Source: Maridesulfovibrio ferrireducens (GTDB taxonomy: Bacteria > Desulfobacterota > Desulfovibrionia > Desulfovibrionales > Desulfovibrionaceae). Taken from it: 64,000 bases of DNA. Below, one piece after another: positions 1 to 7,605 of this stretch (its first letter is position 1; every line of letters starts with the position of its first letter). The notes below the pieces were generated by a model. It saw nothing but the letters and a program-made list of their open reading frames with translations, was not told the DNA's origin and searched no databases. The DNA is taken from NCBI RefSeq assembly GCF_016342405.1, contig NZ_JAEINN010000006.1, positions 62,001-126,000 of the forward strand, in the 5' to 3' direction. The position numbers were made by a program, and so were the translations under genes.

Positions 1-21
1 TCTAAAATAATCGCGAATCAT
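1..21 (-). CDS. Start of a truncated gene, possibly an aldehyde:ferredoxin oxidoreductase-type enzyme
   Basis: Only the first seven codons (MIRDYFR) lie in the window; the gene continues beyond position 1. The ATG overlaps the stop of the ferredoxin gene as ATGA (18-21), and a strong ribosome site (GGAGGA) sits inside the end of that gene, so the two are translationally coupled. The family guess comes only from context: four-cluster ferredoxins of this size often precede tungsten/molybdenum aldehyde:ferredoxin oxidoreductases in Desulfovibrio. The seven residues cannot confirm it. Confidence 0.45.
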
Positions 22-455
22 AATGCGTCCTCCTTCTTTGCTCTTTTCGTGCTCTCGGACTCACGCATCTCAAGACATTCATGAGGACAGAATTTTACAC
101 ATCTTCCGCAATGAATGCAGACAAACGGGCGTTTCTTAAGATCTAAATAAATTGCATCAACAGGACAGGCTTCTGCACACTTTCCGCAACGTATGCACAA
201 ATCCTTTTTATGGATAACACCGCCACCTTTTTTGCGTGGCGACATAGCTTGAGTGGGACAAGCAACCGCACAAGGCGCAGGATCACAGGCAAGACAGACT
301 TTCGCCACAAATCCGGTAGATAACCCTCCGGAAGAGGAAATTCTGATTCCTGCGGTGTTCCATGACAGCAACTTATGCACTTGCCGCGCACACGCAAAGG
401 AGCATGAATGACATCCTATGCATCGTTCCATATGGGCAGCAGTCAGGGTTTTCAT
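18..455 (-). CDS. 4Fe-4S ferredoxin-type electron-transfer subunit (four clusters)
   Basis: A 145-residue soluble iron-sulfur protein. Four cysteine groups are visible: CIGCHSCSFAC near the N-terminus, CLACDPAPCAVAC in the middle, then CIRCGKCAEACP and CIHCGRCVKFCP. The pattern fits four [4Fe-4S] clusters, as in HycB/CooF-type electron-transfer subunits. No signal peptide is seen, so it should be cytoplasmic. The start is the ATG at 453-455 because GGAG lies six bases upstream; the longer frame would begin with a TTG at 476 without a ribosome site. It is coupled by ATGA overlap to a gene leaving the window, which is probably the catalytic partner that passes electrons to or from this protein. 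Confidence 0.85.
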   Translation of the reverse strand: MKTLTAAHMERCIGCHSCSFACARQVHKLLSWNTAGIRISSSGGLSTGFVAKVCLACDPAPCAVACPTQAMSPRKKGGGVIHKKDLCIRCGKCAEACPVDAIYLDLKKRPFVCIHCGRCVKFCPHECLEMRESESTKRAKKEDAL

Positions 456-623
456 AATAAACTCCAAAAGGTTCAATTAAACAATTTATGGATAAAATTT
501 AATGTTTTTTCCAGCAACACAATCAGAAACAACTATTAACACAACTGAAAAAATATGAAAATTAATTTCACTCACTATTCTCGTAACAAAAAGCTCTTCC
601 TTCAAAGATTAATCAAATTACCC

Positions 624-651
624 TTGACCTGTCGTCTCATTATTATATTAT
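624..651 (+). promoter_or_regulatory. Sigma-70-like promoter upstream of the four-cysteine protein
   Basis: TTGACC (624-629) and TATTAT (646-651) are separated by 16 bases. Transcription would begin near 658, giving a leader of about 65 nt before the gene at 725. Confidence 0.5.
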
Positions 652-724
652 TTAATATCTAAGCAAAACAAATTAATGTGTGGCATAGGCCCCGCGTTCA
701 CAGGTAACCGGAACGGAGGAAATC

Positions 725-991
725 ATGAGAGTAGGTACGCAGATAACGGAAAAAATTATTGAGCTTTATCCTGAAATCAAAAAATTTAATCTGGATGTTA
801 CCGCCGAATTCAGCGACGAAAAAAATGAATGGATCATCACTCTGAGCAAAGGAAAAGAGACCCTCCAGACCCACATCAAAACCGGAGATGCTTTAAAATG
901 TATCGAAGGTGAAAAATGTGTCTACTTCGGAAACCAATTAATGGGCTTTATTGATGCTTATTGCTCCGGCAGTGATGCCTGTAAAATTTAG
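725..991 (+). CDS. Small hypothetical protein with paired CX5C motifs
   Basis: This 88-residue protein is not one I can assign to a family. The start is firm: GGAGG lies just upstream of the ATG and a sigma-70-like promoter precedes it. The first half is lysine- and glutamate-rich and looks globular. The C-terminal third has four cysteines at 59, 65, 80 and 86, spaced C-x5-C, x14, C-x5-C, which suggests metal or cluster binding or disulfide chemistry. There is no signal peptide or membrane segment. The gene is monocistronic, with its own promoter and a shared terminator against fabD. Confidence 0.75.
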   Translation: MRVGTQITEKIIELYPEIKKFNLDVTAEFSDEKNEWIITLSKGKETLQTHIKTGDALKCIEGEKCVYFGNQLMGFIDAYCSGSDACKI

Positions 992-1000
992 CATTAAAAA

Positions 1001-1033
1001 TAAGTGGAGGACTGCTAAGCTGTCCTCCACTTA
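1001..1033. terminator. Bidirectional terminator hairpin
   Basis: TAAGTGGAGGAC (1001-1012) pairs perfectly with GTCCTCCACTTA (1022-1033) across a nine-base loop. It sits between the convergent ends of the small four-cysteine gene and fabD, with A/T-rich flanks on both sides. Confidence 0.85.
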
Positions 1034-1043
1034 TATTTTAGAA

Positions 1044-1967
1044 CTATTTGACTTCCTGAGCCTGCGCAAGATTACCGATTCCCTGGCCTTCGTATTCTTT
1101 ACCCTTAAGGTTTGCTACGAGAAGTTTGGTAAGAACTCCTTTAGGTCCGAGTTCAAAAAAGGTCTTTACGCCGGCTTCATATTGATTGGCTATAATTTCA
1201 ATCCAACGTACTGATGAAGTCATCTGAGCACACATGATCTTTTTAATCTCTTCTGGATTTTTTTCCGGTGCAGCAGTCGCATTAAAATAAACAGGAAATG
1301 CAGGGATATTCCAATCCATCTTCTTAAGATAAGCTGCAAATTCATCCGCTGCTTCCTGAATAAGAGGACTGTGGAATGCACCGCTGACAGGCAAGACTAT
1401 AGCACGTCCTTTCTTCTCTTTTATTACTACGCCGGCAGCATCAAGAGCGGTTTTTTCACCACTGATCACATACTGAGCCGGAGAATTGTAGTTTGCAATT
1501 CTAAGTTCTTTACCTGATTCACTTCTGGCAATTTCAACGGCTTCTTCAACGTCACCCTGTGAAAGCTTAAGAACAGCGGCCATGCCATGATCCGCATTTG
1601 CGACCTGCGACATAAGCTTACCGCGCAATGATACAGCTTTTATTGTATCATTGATGCTGAGAATGCCGGATGCTCCAAGAGAAGCAAACTCGCCGAGACT
1701 ATGTCCTGCTGTTGCGGCGGGAGTAAGGCTGTCTTTGAGATACAGCCAGAGTGACAAGTTTACTACTGTCAACGCAGGCTGAAGCGCTTCGGTTTTGGAC
1801 ATATCCGCAGGGGAACCTTGCCAGTAAATTTCTCTTAAAGGCAGTCCGCTTTCGGTTTCAGCAAATTTCCACATGTCCATTGCAACAGACCATTCTTCTG
1901 CAAGCTCACGCCCCATTCCAAGTTCCTGAGATCCCTGACCGGGGAAAAGTATTGATAAATCAGACAT
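1044..1967 (-). CDS. fabD: Malonyl-CoA:ACP transacylase FabD
   Basis: This 307-residue cytoplasmic enzyme transfers malonyl from CoA to acyl carrier protein and so supplies the extender unit of fatty-acid synthesis. The N-terminal FPGQGSQ motif (8-14), the nucleophile elbow GHSLGE with Ser90, and a GAFHSP motif carrying the second catalytic residue near position 198 are all visible. Length is normal for FabD (about 310). The start is set by AAGGAG close to the ATG. It stands apart from other fab genes here, bounded by a bidirectional terminator downstream and an AT-rich region upstream. Confidence 0.95.
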   Translation of the reverse strand: MSDLSILFPGQGSQELGMGRELAEEWSVAMDMWKFAETESGLPLREIYWQGSPADMSKTEALQPALTVVNLSLWLYLKDSLTPAATAGHSLGEFASLGASGILSINDTIKAVSLRGKLMSQVANADHGMAAVLKLSQGDVEEAVEIARSESGKELRIANYNSPAQYVISGEKTALDAAGVVIKEKKGRAIVLPVSGAFHSPLIQEAADEFAAYLKKMDWNIPAFPVYFNATAAPEKNPEEIKKIMCAQMTSSVRWIEIIANQYEAGVKTFFELGPKGVLTKLLVANLKGKEYEGQGIGNLAQAQEVK

Positions 1968-2326
1968 TATTTCTCCTTATGATTATAGTTACATTACGGT
2001 ATTTTCACCGCTGTATATAAATTATATTTTAAAATGACTGTTCTTTCTAAATAATCCGCCAAAAGCAGCTTATAAAAAGCAAATTTAGCGGATCAATTCA
2101 AGCTCTATCTTCTATATAAAATCATGCTGAAATTTATTTTTCTTAATAAAAAGCTATAGAAAAAACCTTACACGTAAAAAAACGTATATTATAAAAAAAT
2201 CAATCTTATATTGATTTAATTTTATAAAAATGAAGTAATTTATACAGTTGAACAACTTAAAAAAACTGAAGATACAAACTAGCAGCTTACTCTTATCAAC
2301 AAATCTTGCGCGCAAAAAATAACTAT
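1968..2326. other. AT-rich intergenic region between fabD and a receiver gene
   Basis: About 360 bases upstream of fabD and downstream of the receiver gene. Apart from the fabD ribosome site I see no gene, strong hairpin or convincing promoter. It is very AT-rich with runs of A and T. Confidence 0.6.
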
Positions 2327-2683
2327 CTATCCCAAAACATCCGCAACCTTCGATTCAAGCTCTTCCTTATCAATAGGCTTTACGCAATATTCATTGGCAC
2401 CGTGTTTAACTGATGCGCGGGCTGTTTCCAGAGTAGGATATCCGGTAAGCATTATCACTTTTATATCCGGTGATATTTCTTTCATCAGCTCCAAGACTTC
2501 CACTCCGGTCATCTTTTTAAGCTTTATGTCCAGAATCGCCAAATCAACTTTATTCTTTGCAACATGATTAAGAGCTTCTTCTTCTTCGGAAAAAACCGAA
2601 ACCTCATGTCCTTTACGTTCAAGAATACGTTTCAGAAGGACTCCAGCGTCTATTACATCATCAAGAACCAAGATATTAGCCAT
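2327..2683 (-). CDS. Single-domain response regulator (receiver only)
   Basis: A 118-residue CheY-type receiver domain with no output domain. Acidic pocket residues Asp8 and Asp9, the phosphoacceptor Asp52 (in LAILDIKL), the switch threonine in VIMLTGYP and the lysine in CVKPID are all present, so it should be phosphorylatable. No histidine kinase is adjacent. The next two-component genes are 27 kb away, so its partner cannot be named. It could act in phosphorelay or on a target protein by direct binding. Both flanks are AT-rich non-coding DNA, so it is probably monocistronic. Confidence 0.9.
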   Translation of the reverse strand: MANILVLDDVIDAGVLLKRILERKGHEVSVFSEEEEALNHVAKNKVDLAILDIKLKKMTGVEVLELMKEISPDIKVIMLTGYPTLETARASVKHGANEYCVKPIDKEELESKVADVLG

Positions 2684-3185
2684 GCTTAATGCTCCTTAAA
2701 AACTACTTAGAAAAGCATATTCTATTCAGCCCCTATAAGTCGACCATCTAATTATAAAAAAAATGACTGATTAAATAGCTGTGCTGATACAGATTAATCA
2801 CTTTGCACCCATTGCAATAAGCATATTAGAATATAACATTAACCTATCGCAACTATTAGTCTTTTAAAAATTTACCCTCTTCTATGCAACTCTCTAAAAG
2901 ATATAATTTTTCTTAATAGTACATTAACTCTTTATTGCTTAAAACTTATCTTTTTATATAAAATTCACTTAATTAACTTGTTTTTATGAATTAAAAAAAT
3001 CAATTTTCTCCGCATCCCTCAGTCGTAGCTTCAAAAAATAGCCGCTTTCTTTAATAGACAATTGTCAAAATGTATTTTATGCGAATCACCATTCGTGCGT
3101 TTAGCACATTAATATACATATTTTTTCGGATTACGTATAATTTTTGCTTAATCCGTTGTCTTTTCTCGAAAGGAGTTCAAACAAA
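2684..3185. other. Regulatory intergenic region upstream of the NSS transporter
   Basis: About 500 AT-rich bases between divergent genes. The half nearest the receiver gene shows nothing clear. The transporter-proximal part has a GACAATTGTC palindrome (3057-3066), a CGAAT-CACC-ATTCG hairpin around 3082-3095, and an inverted repeat around a TATAAT box (listed separately). Confidence 0.5.
3127..3155 (+). promoter_or_regulatory. Inverted repeat bracketing a TATAAT box
   Basis: CGGATTA (3127-3133) and TAATCCG (3149-3155) are perfect inverted arms around TATAAT (3136-3141), about 45 bases upstream of the transporter start. A good -35 box is missing. The layout suits an operator over a -10 element, which is inference. 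Confidence 0.4.
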
Positions 3186-4691
3186 ATGCAAAAAAGAGAA
3201 ACATGGGGTTCACGTTCCGGCTTTATTTTAGCCGCTGTAGGGTCTGCAATCGGATTAGGTAACATCTGGCGTTTTCCATACATAGTTTATGAAAACGGTG
3301 GTGGTGCTTTCCTTATTCCTTATTTTGTGGCGATGCTGGCTGCGGGTATTCCCTTCATGATTCTGGAGTTTGGACTCGGTCAGAAATTCAAAGGATCAGC
3401 TCCCAAAATTTTCGCTTCCATATCTAAACGCTGGGAATGGCTCGGCTGGTGGCAGATCATGGTCGCCTTCATTATTGACACATATTATGTAGTCGTCATC
3501 GCGTGGGCCATGAATTATTTAATTCTATCATTCACGCAAGGCTGGGGGATGGCCCCGAAAGACTTCTTCTATGGTGATTTTTTACATCTCAGTAGTTCAC
3601 CAATGGAGATCGGCGGCATACAGTGGGCCATTTTTGCGGCAACTGCTACTGCATGGTTCTGTACTTTTCTTGCCGTCTTTACCGGCGTTAAAAAAGGAAT
3701 TGAAAGAGCTAATAAAATATTTATGCCGCTTCTTTTCCTGCTGGTTTTTATATTCATTGCCCGCGGATTAATGCTTCCCGGAGCTGCAGATGGTCTCAAC
3801 TGGCTCTTCAAACCTGATTTTTCCGCACTTTTAAAAGGAAAAGTCTGGGCTGACGCTTTCGGACAGATTTTCTACAGCCTTTCAATAGGTTTTGCCATCA
3901 TGCTGGCATATTCCAGTTATCTTCCAAAAAAATCTGACATCACCAATAACGCCTGTATGACTGTTTTCATCAACTGCGGATTCAGTATGCTTTCAGGTAT
4001 AATGATCTTCAGTGTTCTCGGTTACATGGCTCTACAGCAGGGTGTTCCAGTCAGTGAAGTTACCAATTCCGGTGTTGGCCTGGCATTCATTACTTTGCCG
4101 ACTGCAATCAATCTGATGCCGATGCCTGTTTTCTTCGGTGTAATGTTCTTTCTGGCTCTCGTAGTTGCCGGACTGTCTTCCATGATTTCCATCACAGAAG
4201 CAGTTGTTTCAGCTATTATTGATAAACTGAACGTTACTCGTCAAAAAGCAGCAACTCTTTTCTGCGTTATAGGATTCCTCATTAGTATTATGTTCACAAC
4301 CGGCAGCGGACTTCTGTTGCTTGATATTGTTGACCACTTTGTGAACAACTTCGGAATACTCATCGGCGGATTTATTGAAATCATCTTCATCGCATGGTTC
4401 TGCGATCTGGACGCTCTCAGTCAGCACATTAACACAACTTCTGAATTGAAAGTCGGTGGCTTATGGAAAACCTGCCTGCGGTACATTGTGCCTGTTATGC
4501 TCGGCTTCATGGTCATCAACAACTTCATTGGTGATCTTCAGACAAACTATGGCGGATACTCAAACACAGCCATTATACTATTCGGATGGGCTGTCCTTTT
4601 TGTCTGCTCAATATTCTCAATGACATTTGCACACAAAGATTTTGCTTTTGTGAAAAAATCAGAAAACAACCACTTCCTCAAAAGGAGATAG
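3186..4691 (+). CDS. Neurotransmitter:sodium symporter (NSS) family amino-acid transporter
   Basis: A 501-residue polytopic inner-membrane protein of the LeuT-like NSS family, predicted to import an amino acid with Na+. TM1 carries the signature GSAIGLGNIWRFPY, which forms the Na+/substrate site, and about 11-12 hydrophobic segments follow. The ATG at 3186 is chosen over the frame's earlier start because AAAGGAG lies nine bases upstream and NSS proteins begin close to TM1. A 31-codon gene of the MetS type follows three bases after the stop. In Corynebacterium such small subunits partner NSS carriers that import methionine and alanine, so a methionine/alanine substrate is the best guess. Confidence 0.92.
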   Translation: MQKRETWGSRSGFILAAVGSAIGLGNIWRFPYIVYENGGGAFLIPYFVAMLAAGIPFMILEFGLGQKFKGSAPKIFASISKRWEWLGWWQIMVAFIIDTYYVVVIAWAMNYLILSFTQGWGMAPKDFFYGDFLHLSSSPMEIGGIQWAIFAATATAWFCTFLAVFTGVKKGIERANKIFMPLLFLLVFIFIARGLMLPGAADGLNWLFKPDFSALLKGKVWADAFGQIFYSLSIGFAIMLAYSSYLPKKSDITNNACMTVFINCGFSMLSGIMIFSVLGYMALQQGVPVSEVTNSGVGLAFITLPTAINLMPMPVFFGVMFFLALVVAGLSSMISITEAVVSAIIDKLNVTRQKAATLFCVIGFLISIMFTTGSGLLLLDIVDHFVNNFGILIGGFIEIIFIAWFCDLDALSQHINTTSELKVGGLWKTCLRYIVPVMLGFMVINNFIGDLQTNYGGYSNTAIILFGWAVLFVCSIFSMTFAHKDFAFVKKSENNHFLKRR

Positions 4692-4694
4692 ACT

Positions 4695-4790
4695 ATGACT
4701 ACCGGCGCAATAATTATGATGGTATTCGGACTCGGCATCACCTGGGGCGGCGCAATAATCTGTTTCCGCATAGCTCTTAAGAATAAATAA
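4695..4790 (+). CDS. MetS-type small subunit of the NSS transporter
   Basis: A 31-residue single-span membrane peptide. It begins MTTGAIIMM, has a GITWGGA motif in the hydrophobic stretch and ends in a basic tail (RIALKNK). This matches the small-subunit family (methionine and alanine importer small subunit) that accompanies NSS carriers. AAGGAG lies about 10 bases upstream, overlapping the end of the transporter gene, and the gap between the genes is three bases, so the two are surely co-translated. Known members are needed for function of the large subunit, probably in assembly or stability. It is followed at once by a strong terminator. Confidence 0.88.
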   Translation: MTTGAIIMMVFGLGITWGGAIICFRIALKNK

Positions 4791-4810
4791 TCACAGTTGA
4801 TATACAAGTT

Positions 4811-4843
4811 AAAAGGCCGCTCCAGATGGAGCGGCCTTTTTTA
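4811..4843 (+). terminator. Rho-independent terminator of the NSS-MetS operon
   Basis: AAAAGGCCGCTCC (4811-4823), loop AGAT, perfect complementary arm to 4840, then a T-run. Confidence 0.92.
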
Positions 4844-4953
4844 TAATTCTATTTATATACTTATGAACTCCTTGCTAAGCTCAATCTTCAAATGATAATG
4901 TAATTCAAGACTATTAAAAAAACTGATTTTAACCTCTTAGCAGGCTGCATCTT

Positions 4954-5889
4954 ATGTCCGAATCTCCCAAGAAATATATATATTACTCTATTACCGCATC
5001 GATAGTCACGCTGGTTCTTAAATTCTGGGCATGGCATATCACCGATTCTGTAGGCTTGCTTTCAGATGCAATGGAGACACTTGTTAACCTTTCAGCAGGG
5101 TTATTTGCTTTAGCAGCGCTGACTCTCGCCATGAAACCGGCTGACCACGCTCACACATACGGACACGGAAAAGCAGAATATTTTTCAAGCGGCGCAGAGG
5201 GAATGCTTATATTAATTGCAGCCATAGGTATTGTTTATGCTTCCATTGAGAGGTTTATATCACCGTCAGTTCCCAATAATTTATTGACCGGTCTTCTCAT
5301 TGCCCTGCTCTCCTCAGCCGTTAATTTTATTACCGCTAAAATTATGCTGAAGGGCGCTAAAATTCATGATTCAATCATCCTTGAAGCAGATGCTAAACAT
5401 CTACTAACAGACGTATGGACTTCAATAGGTCTTGTGCTCGGCCTCGGTGTTATGCTTTTCACCCCGCCATCATGGGCTATCCTTGATCCGATCATCGCAA
5501 TTATAATGGCTTTGAATATTATTTTCACAGGATTTTACCTGATAAAAAAATCATACTCAGGATTGATGGATAATACCCTTCCTAAGTCGGAGCTTTCACT
5601 TATTGATAAATCTATCAGGAAATGTGCAGGAGAAGAAATTCTTTACCATGGACTGAGAACCCGTAAGGCTGGTTCTCAGCGCTTTATTGATTTTCATCTG
5701 CTTCTGCCCGGCAAATCAACCATTGCCAGCTCTCATACGCTTTGCAGTGAAATTGAAATTTGCATAAAAGACGAACTTAAAAATTGCCACGTAACTATTC
5801 ATGTTGAGCCGGAAGAAGATAAATCTTCTTATGACTGCGAAGAAACCGGCGGCTTATGCGGCTCTATTCTCAGATCAAATAATGAATAA
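4954..5889 (+). CDS. Cation diffusion facilitator (CDF) family metal transporter
   Basis: A 311-residue inner-membrane antiporter expected to export a divalent metal in exchange for protons. The N-terminal two thirds hold about six hydrophobic segments. TM2 has the LLSDAMETLVN motif, the loop after TM3 has HTYGHGKAEYFSS, and TM5 has the DAKHLLTDVW metal-site motif. A cytoplasmic domain follows with HVTIHVEPEED, typical of the CDF C-terminal domain. The tail adds two cysteines (CEETGGLC). The metal cannot be fixed from sequence. The last eight bases overlap the next gene, so the hydrolase is translated by coupling. Confidence 0.9.
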   Translation: MSESPKKYIYYSITASIVTLVLKFWAWHITDSVGLLSDAMETLVNLSAGLFALAALTLAMKPADHAHTYGHGKAEYFSSGAEGMLILIAAIGIVYASIERFISPSVPNNLLTGLLIALLSSAVNFITAKIMLKGAKIHDSIILEADAKHLLTDVWTSIGLVLGLGVMLFTPPSWAILDPIIAIIMALNIIFTGFYLIKKSYSGLMDNTLPKSELSLIDKSIRKCAGEEILYHGLRTRKAGSQRFIDFHLLLPGKSTIASSHTLCSEIEICIKDELKNCHVTIHVEPEEDKSSYDCEETGGLCGSILRSNNE

Positions 5890-6625
5890 TTTTATCACAG
5901 TGCTTAAAGAACGAACGATTAAACATACACACCAAGGCGAACAGCTCGAAAGCGTACTCGTTACACCGGACGTTTCAGGATCGTTCCCGGCTGTTCTGTT
6001 AATTCATGAATATACCGGACTGAACAAAGTCACCTTAGGCCACGCAAGACGACTTGCCCGTACCGGTTACGCTGTGCTTGCCGCAGATTTCTACGGCCCT
6101 GACAACCGACCTAAAAATATTGATGAAGCGCGAACAGCACACAGAATTTACCGCGATGATCGGCTTTTGATGCGCAAACGAGCACAGGCATGCCTTGAAG
6201 TTCTAACTAATCAGCCTGAAGCTAACTCCGCAAAAATTGCGGCTCTCGGGTTCTCATTCGGAGGCGGGGCTGTATTGGAACTCGCCCGTTGCAATGAACA
6301 GTTTAATGAAAAAGATGCGCAGTTAGCAGGAACAATAAACGGCGCTATCAGTGTTTACGGATACTTAGAAACAACTCATCCAGCCGCATATGGACAAATC
6401 AGAGCAAAGCTTCTTGCGCTTCATGTTGAAAACGACCCAGTAGTACCCGAAAAGCACGCTGAAATGTTCGTAAAAGAAATGAATGAAGCACAGCCTGACT
6501 GGTCGATGATACGCATTCAAAATGCCAAGCACGGCTTTGCAAACCCTGACGACACAGCTTTTGATCCCATTTTAGCTGAAAAGGCATGGGATATTATTTT
6601 AGATAATTTTAACAAGTGGCTTTAA
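5882..6625 (+). CDS. Dienelactone hydrolase family protein with serine nucleophile
   Basis: A 247-residue alpha/beta-hydrolase. The oxyanion-side motif HEYTGLN, the nucleophile elbow GFSFGGG, the acid loop HVENDPVVP and the catalytic His in NAKHGFANP appear in order. Classical dienelactone hydrolases carry cysteine in the elbow (GYCFGG); here serine replaces it, so a general esterase/hydrolase role is more likely than chlorocatechol degradation. The ATG at 5882 overlaps the CDF stop. It has little ribosome site of its own, which supports translational coupling. The substrate is unknown. Confidence 0.85.
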   Translation: MNNFITVLKERTIKHTHQGEQLESVLVTPDVSGSFPAVLLIHEYTGLNKVTLGHARRLARTGYAVLAADFYGPDNRPKNIDEARTAHRIYRDDRLLMRKRAQACLEVLTNQPEANSAKIAALGFSFGGGAVLELARCNEQFNEKDAQLAGTINGAISVYGYLETTHPAAYGQIRAKLLALHVENDPVVPEKHAEMFVKEMNEAQPDWSMIRIQNAKHGFANPDDTAFDPILAEKAWDIILDNFNKWL

Positions 6626-6632
6626 AACATAA

Positions 6633-6659
6633 AAAAGCCTCGCATTTTGCGAGGCTTTT
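6633..6659. terminator. Bidirectional terminator
   Basis: AAAAGCCTCGCA and TGCGAGGCTTTT form a perfect 12-bp stem with a three-base loop, located between the convergent hydrolase and nitroreductase genes. Confidence 0.9.
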
Positions 6660-6683
6660 CGAAGATCAATTTATAGAAATCAA

Positions 6684-7193
6684 CTACCAGCTATTTTTAT
6701 GAACCCGTTCTTCTTTGTAACGATCTTTATACTTTTGTTCATGAGTAGGCCATCCCAGTACTACAAAACTGAGCGGTATTACTTTTTCAGGCAGATTGAA
6801 ATGCTGTGAGAAAGCTTTCACTCTGTCTTCCATCGGATAAATACCTGTCCAGACTGCGCCCAGACCACTCGCGCGAGCTGCCAGCAGTAAATTCTGTGTA
6901 GCTGCGGCACAATCCTGCACCCAGTATCCGGGATATTTTTCAAGACTCAAATCACCGCAAACAATAATACCGACAGGCGCATGTTCCGCCATTGCGGCAT
7001 ACTGACTATATTCTTTAACTCCGGCTAATTTTTCATGATCATCAACTACAATAAACTGCCACGGCTGTGCATTGCCCGCACTTGGCGCAATCATAGCTGC
7101 GCTGAGAAGCTCTTTAATCAATTCCTCAGAAATAAGTTTATCTTCGTACTTCCTGACACTTCTTCTAGTATGGATCGCTTCTAATACTTCCAT
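6684..7193 (-). CDS. Nitroreductase family protein
   Basis: A 169-residue FMN-dependent oxidoreductase-like protein. The N-terminal TRRSVRKYEDK motif binds flavin phosphate, SAGNAQPWQF is the second flavin-contact motif, and a glycine-rich GLGAVWTGIYP segment and VLGWPTHE near the end are family-typical. The length fits the short nitroreductase class. Such proteins reduce nitro compounds or quinones with NAD(P)H, usually as dimers; the physiological substrate is not evident. A GGAG ribosome site lies about 10 bases upstream. The gene stands alone. Confidence 0.9.
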   Translation of the reverse strand: MEVLEAIHTRRSVRKYEDKLISEELIKELLSAAMIAPSAGNAQPWQFIVVDDHEKLAGVKEYSQYAAMAEHAPVGIIVCGDLSLEKYPGYWVQDCAAATQNLLLAARASGLGAVWTGIYPMEDRVKAFSQHFNLPEKVIPLSFVVLGWPTHEQKYKDRYKEERVHKNSW

Positions 7194-7391
7194 TTTAGTT
7201 CGCTCCGGGTTTTAGATTCTATCAAAATGATTAAAAATATAAACTTCAATATACATTCAAATTTTATAAGCGCAAGCTCGTATATTCATTCTTTGATATG
7301 TTCATAATTTTTTGTAATATACTGTATTTAAACAATTACTAATATATATCTTTCTTAAACCTTTATTACTTAAAAAAAATACTAAATATTC

Positions 7392-7419
7392 TTGATTTTC
7401 GCTGAATTTATTATATTAT
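7392..7419 (+). promoter_or_regulatory. Sigma-70-like promoter
   Basis: TTGATT (7392-7397) and TATTAT (7414-7419) with a 16-base spacer. Transcription would start near 7427 and run into the hairpin at 7472. Confidence 0.5.
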
Positions 7420-7426
7420 AGAAATA

Positions 7427-7517
7427 ACTACACAAGCCTTACTCATTTGGAATTGTTAGTTCAACCCCTTTGGCGGTGTCGAGCCTCCTCCCTCACCACT
7501 CGATGCCGCCATCCTTT
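7427..7517 (+). ncRNA. Candidate small RNA or leader with an anti-Shine-Dalgarno-like loop
   Basis: From the promoter at 7392-7419 a transcript of about 90 nt would end in a 12-bp stem. GGCGGTGTCGAG (7472-7483) pairs with CTCGATGCCGCC (7499-7510), allowing two G-U pairs, and a T-run follows (7515-7519). The 15-base loop (7484-7498) reads CCTCCTCCCTCACCA, complementary to ribosome-binding sites. It could be a stand-alone sRNA ending at this terminator, or an attenuator in the leader of the downstream gene. No known RNA family is claimed. Confidence 0.45.
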
Positions 7518-7559
7518 TTGCCTTTTAACTCCATTCTTAATCCTTGACGAAGTGCTCAT

Positions 7560-7597
7560 CCGGTATGATTCTTAATTGATCTTGAATCATAAACCGG
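7560..7597 (+). promoter_or_regulatory. Leader hairpin just upstream of the helicase-exonuclease start
   Basis: CCGGT-ATGATTC (7560-7571) can pair with GAATCAT-AA-ACCGG (7584-7597), giving a 12-bp stem with a two-base bulge and a 12-base loop. The stem contains a dead-end ATG (7565) that stops after four codons. It may affect translation of the gene starting at 7606. Confidence 0.4.
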
Positions 7598-7605
7598 GTT
7601 GCCAC

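Larger units (their letters stand above)
7194..7605. other. Long intergenic region with promoter and two RNA hairpins
   Basis: About 410 bases between the nitroreductase and the helicase-exonuclease, which diverge. The first 190 bases are AT-rich and featureless to my eye. Then come a sigma-70-like promoter (7392-7419), a strong hairpin with a CCTCCTCCC loop and T-run (7472-7517), and a second hairpin (7560-7597) just before the helicase start. These are listed separately. Confidence 0.7.

Noticed and set aside
681-696. Sigma-54-like TGGCAT...CCGC sequence before the four-cysteine gene
   Set aside because: The GG and GC have the right spacing, but the TTGC half is replaced by CCGC and a better sigma-70-like promoter lies just upstream.
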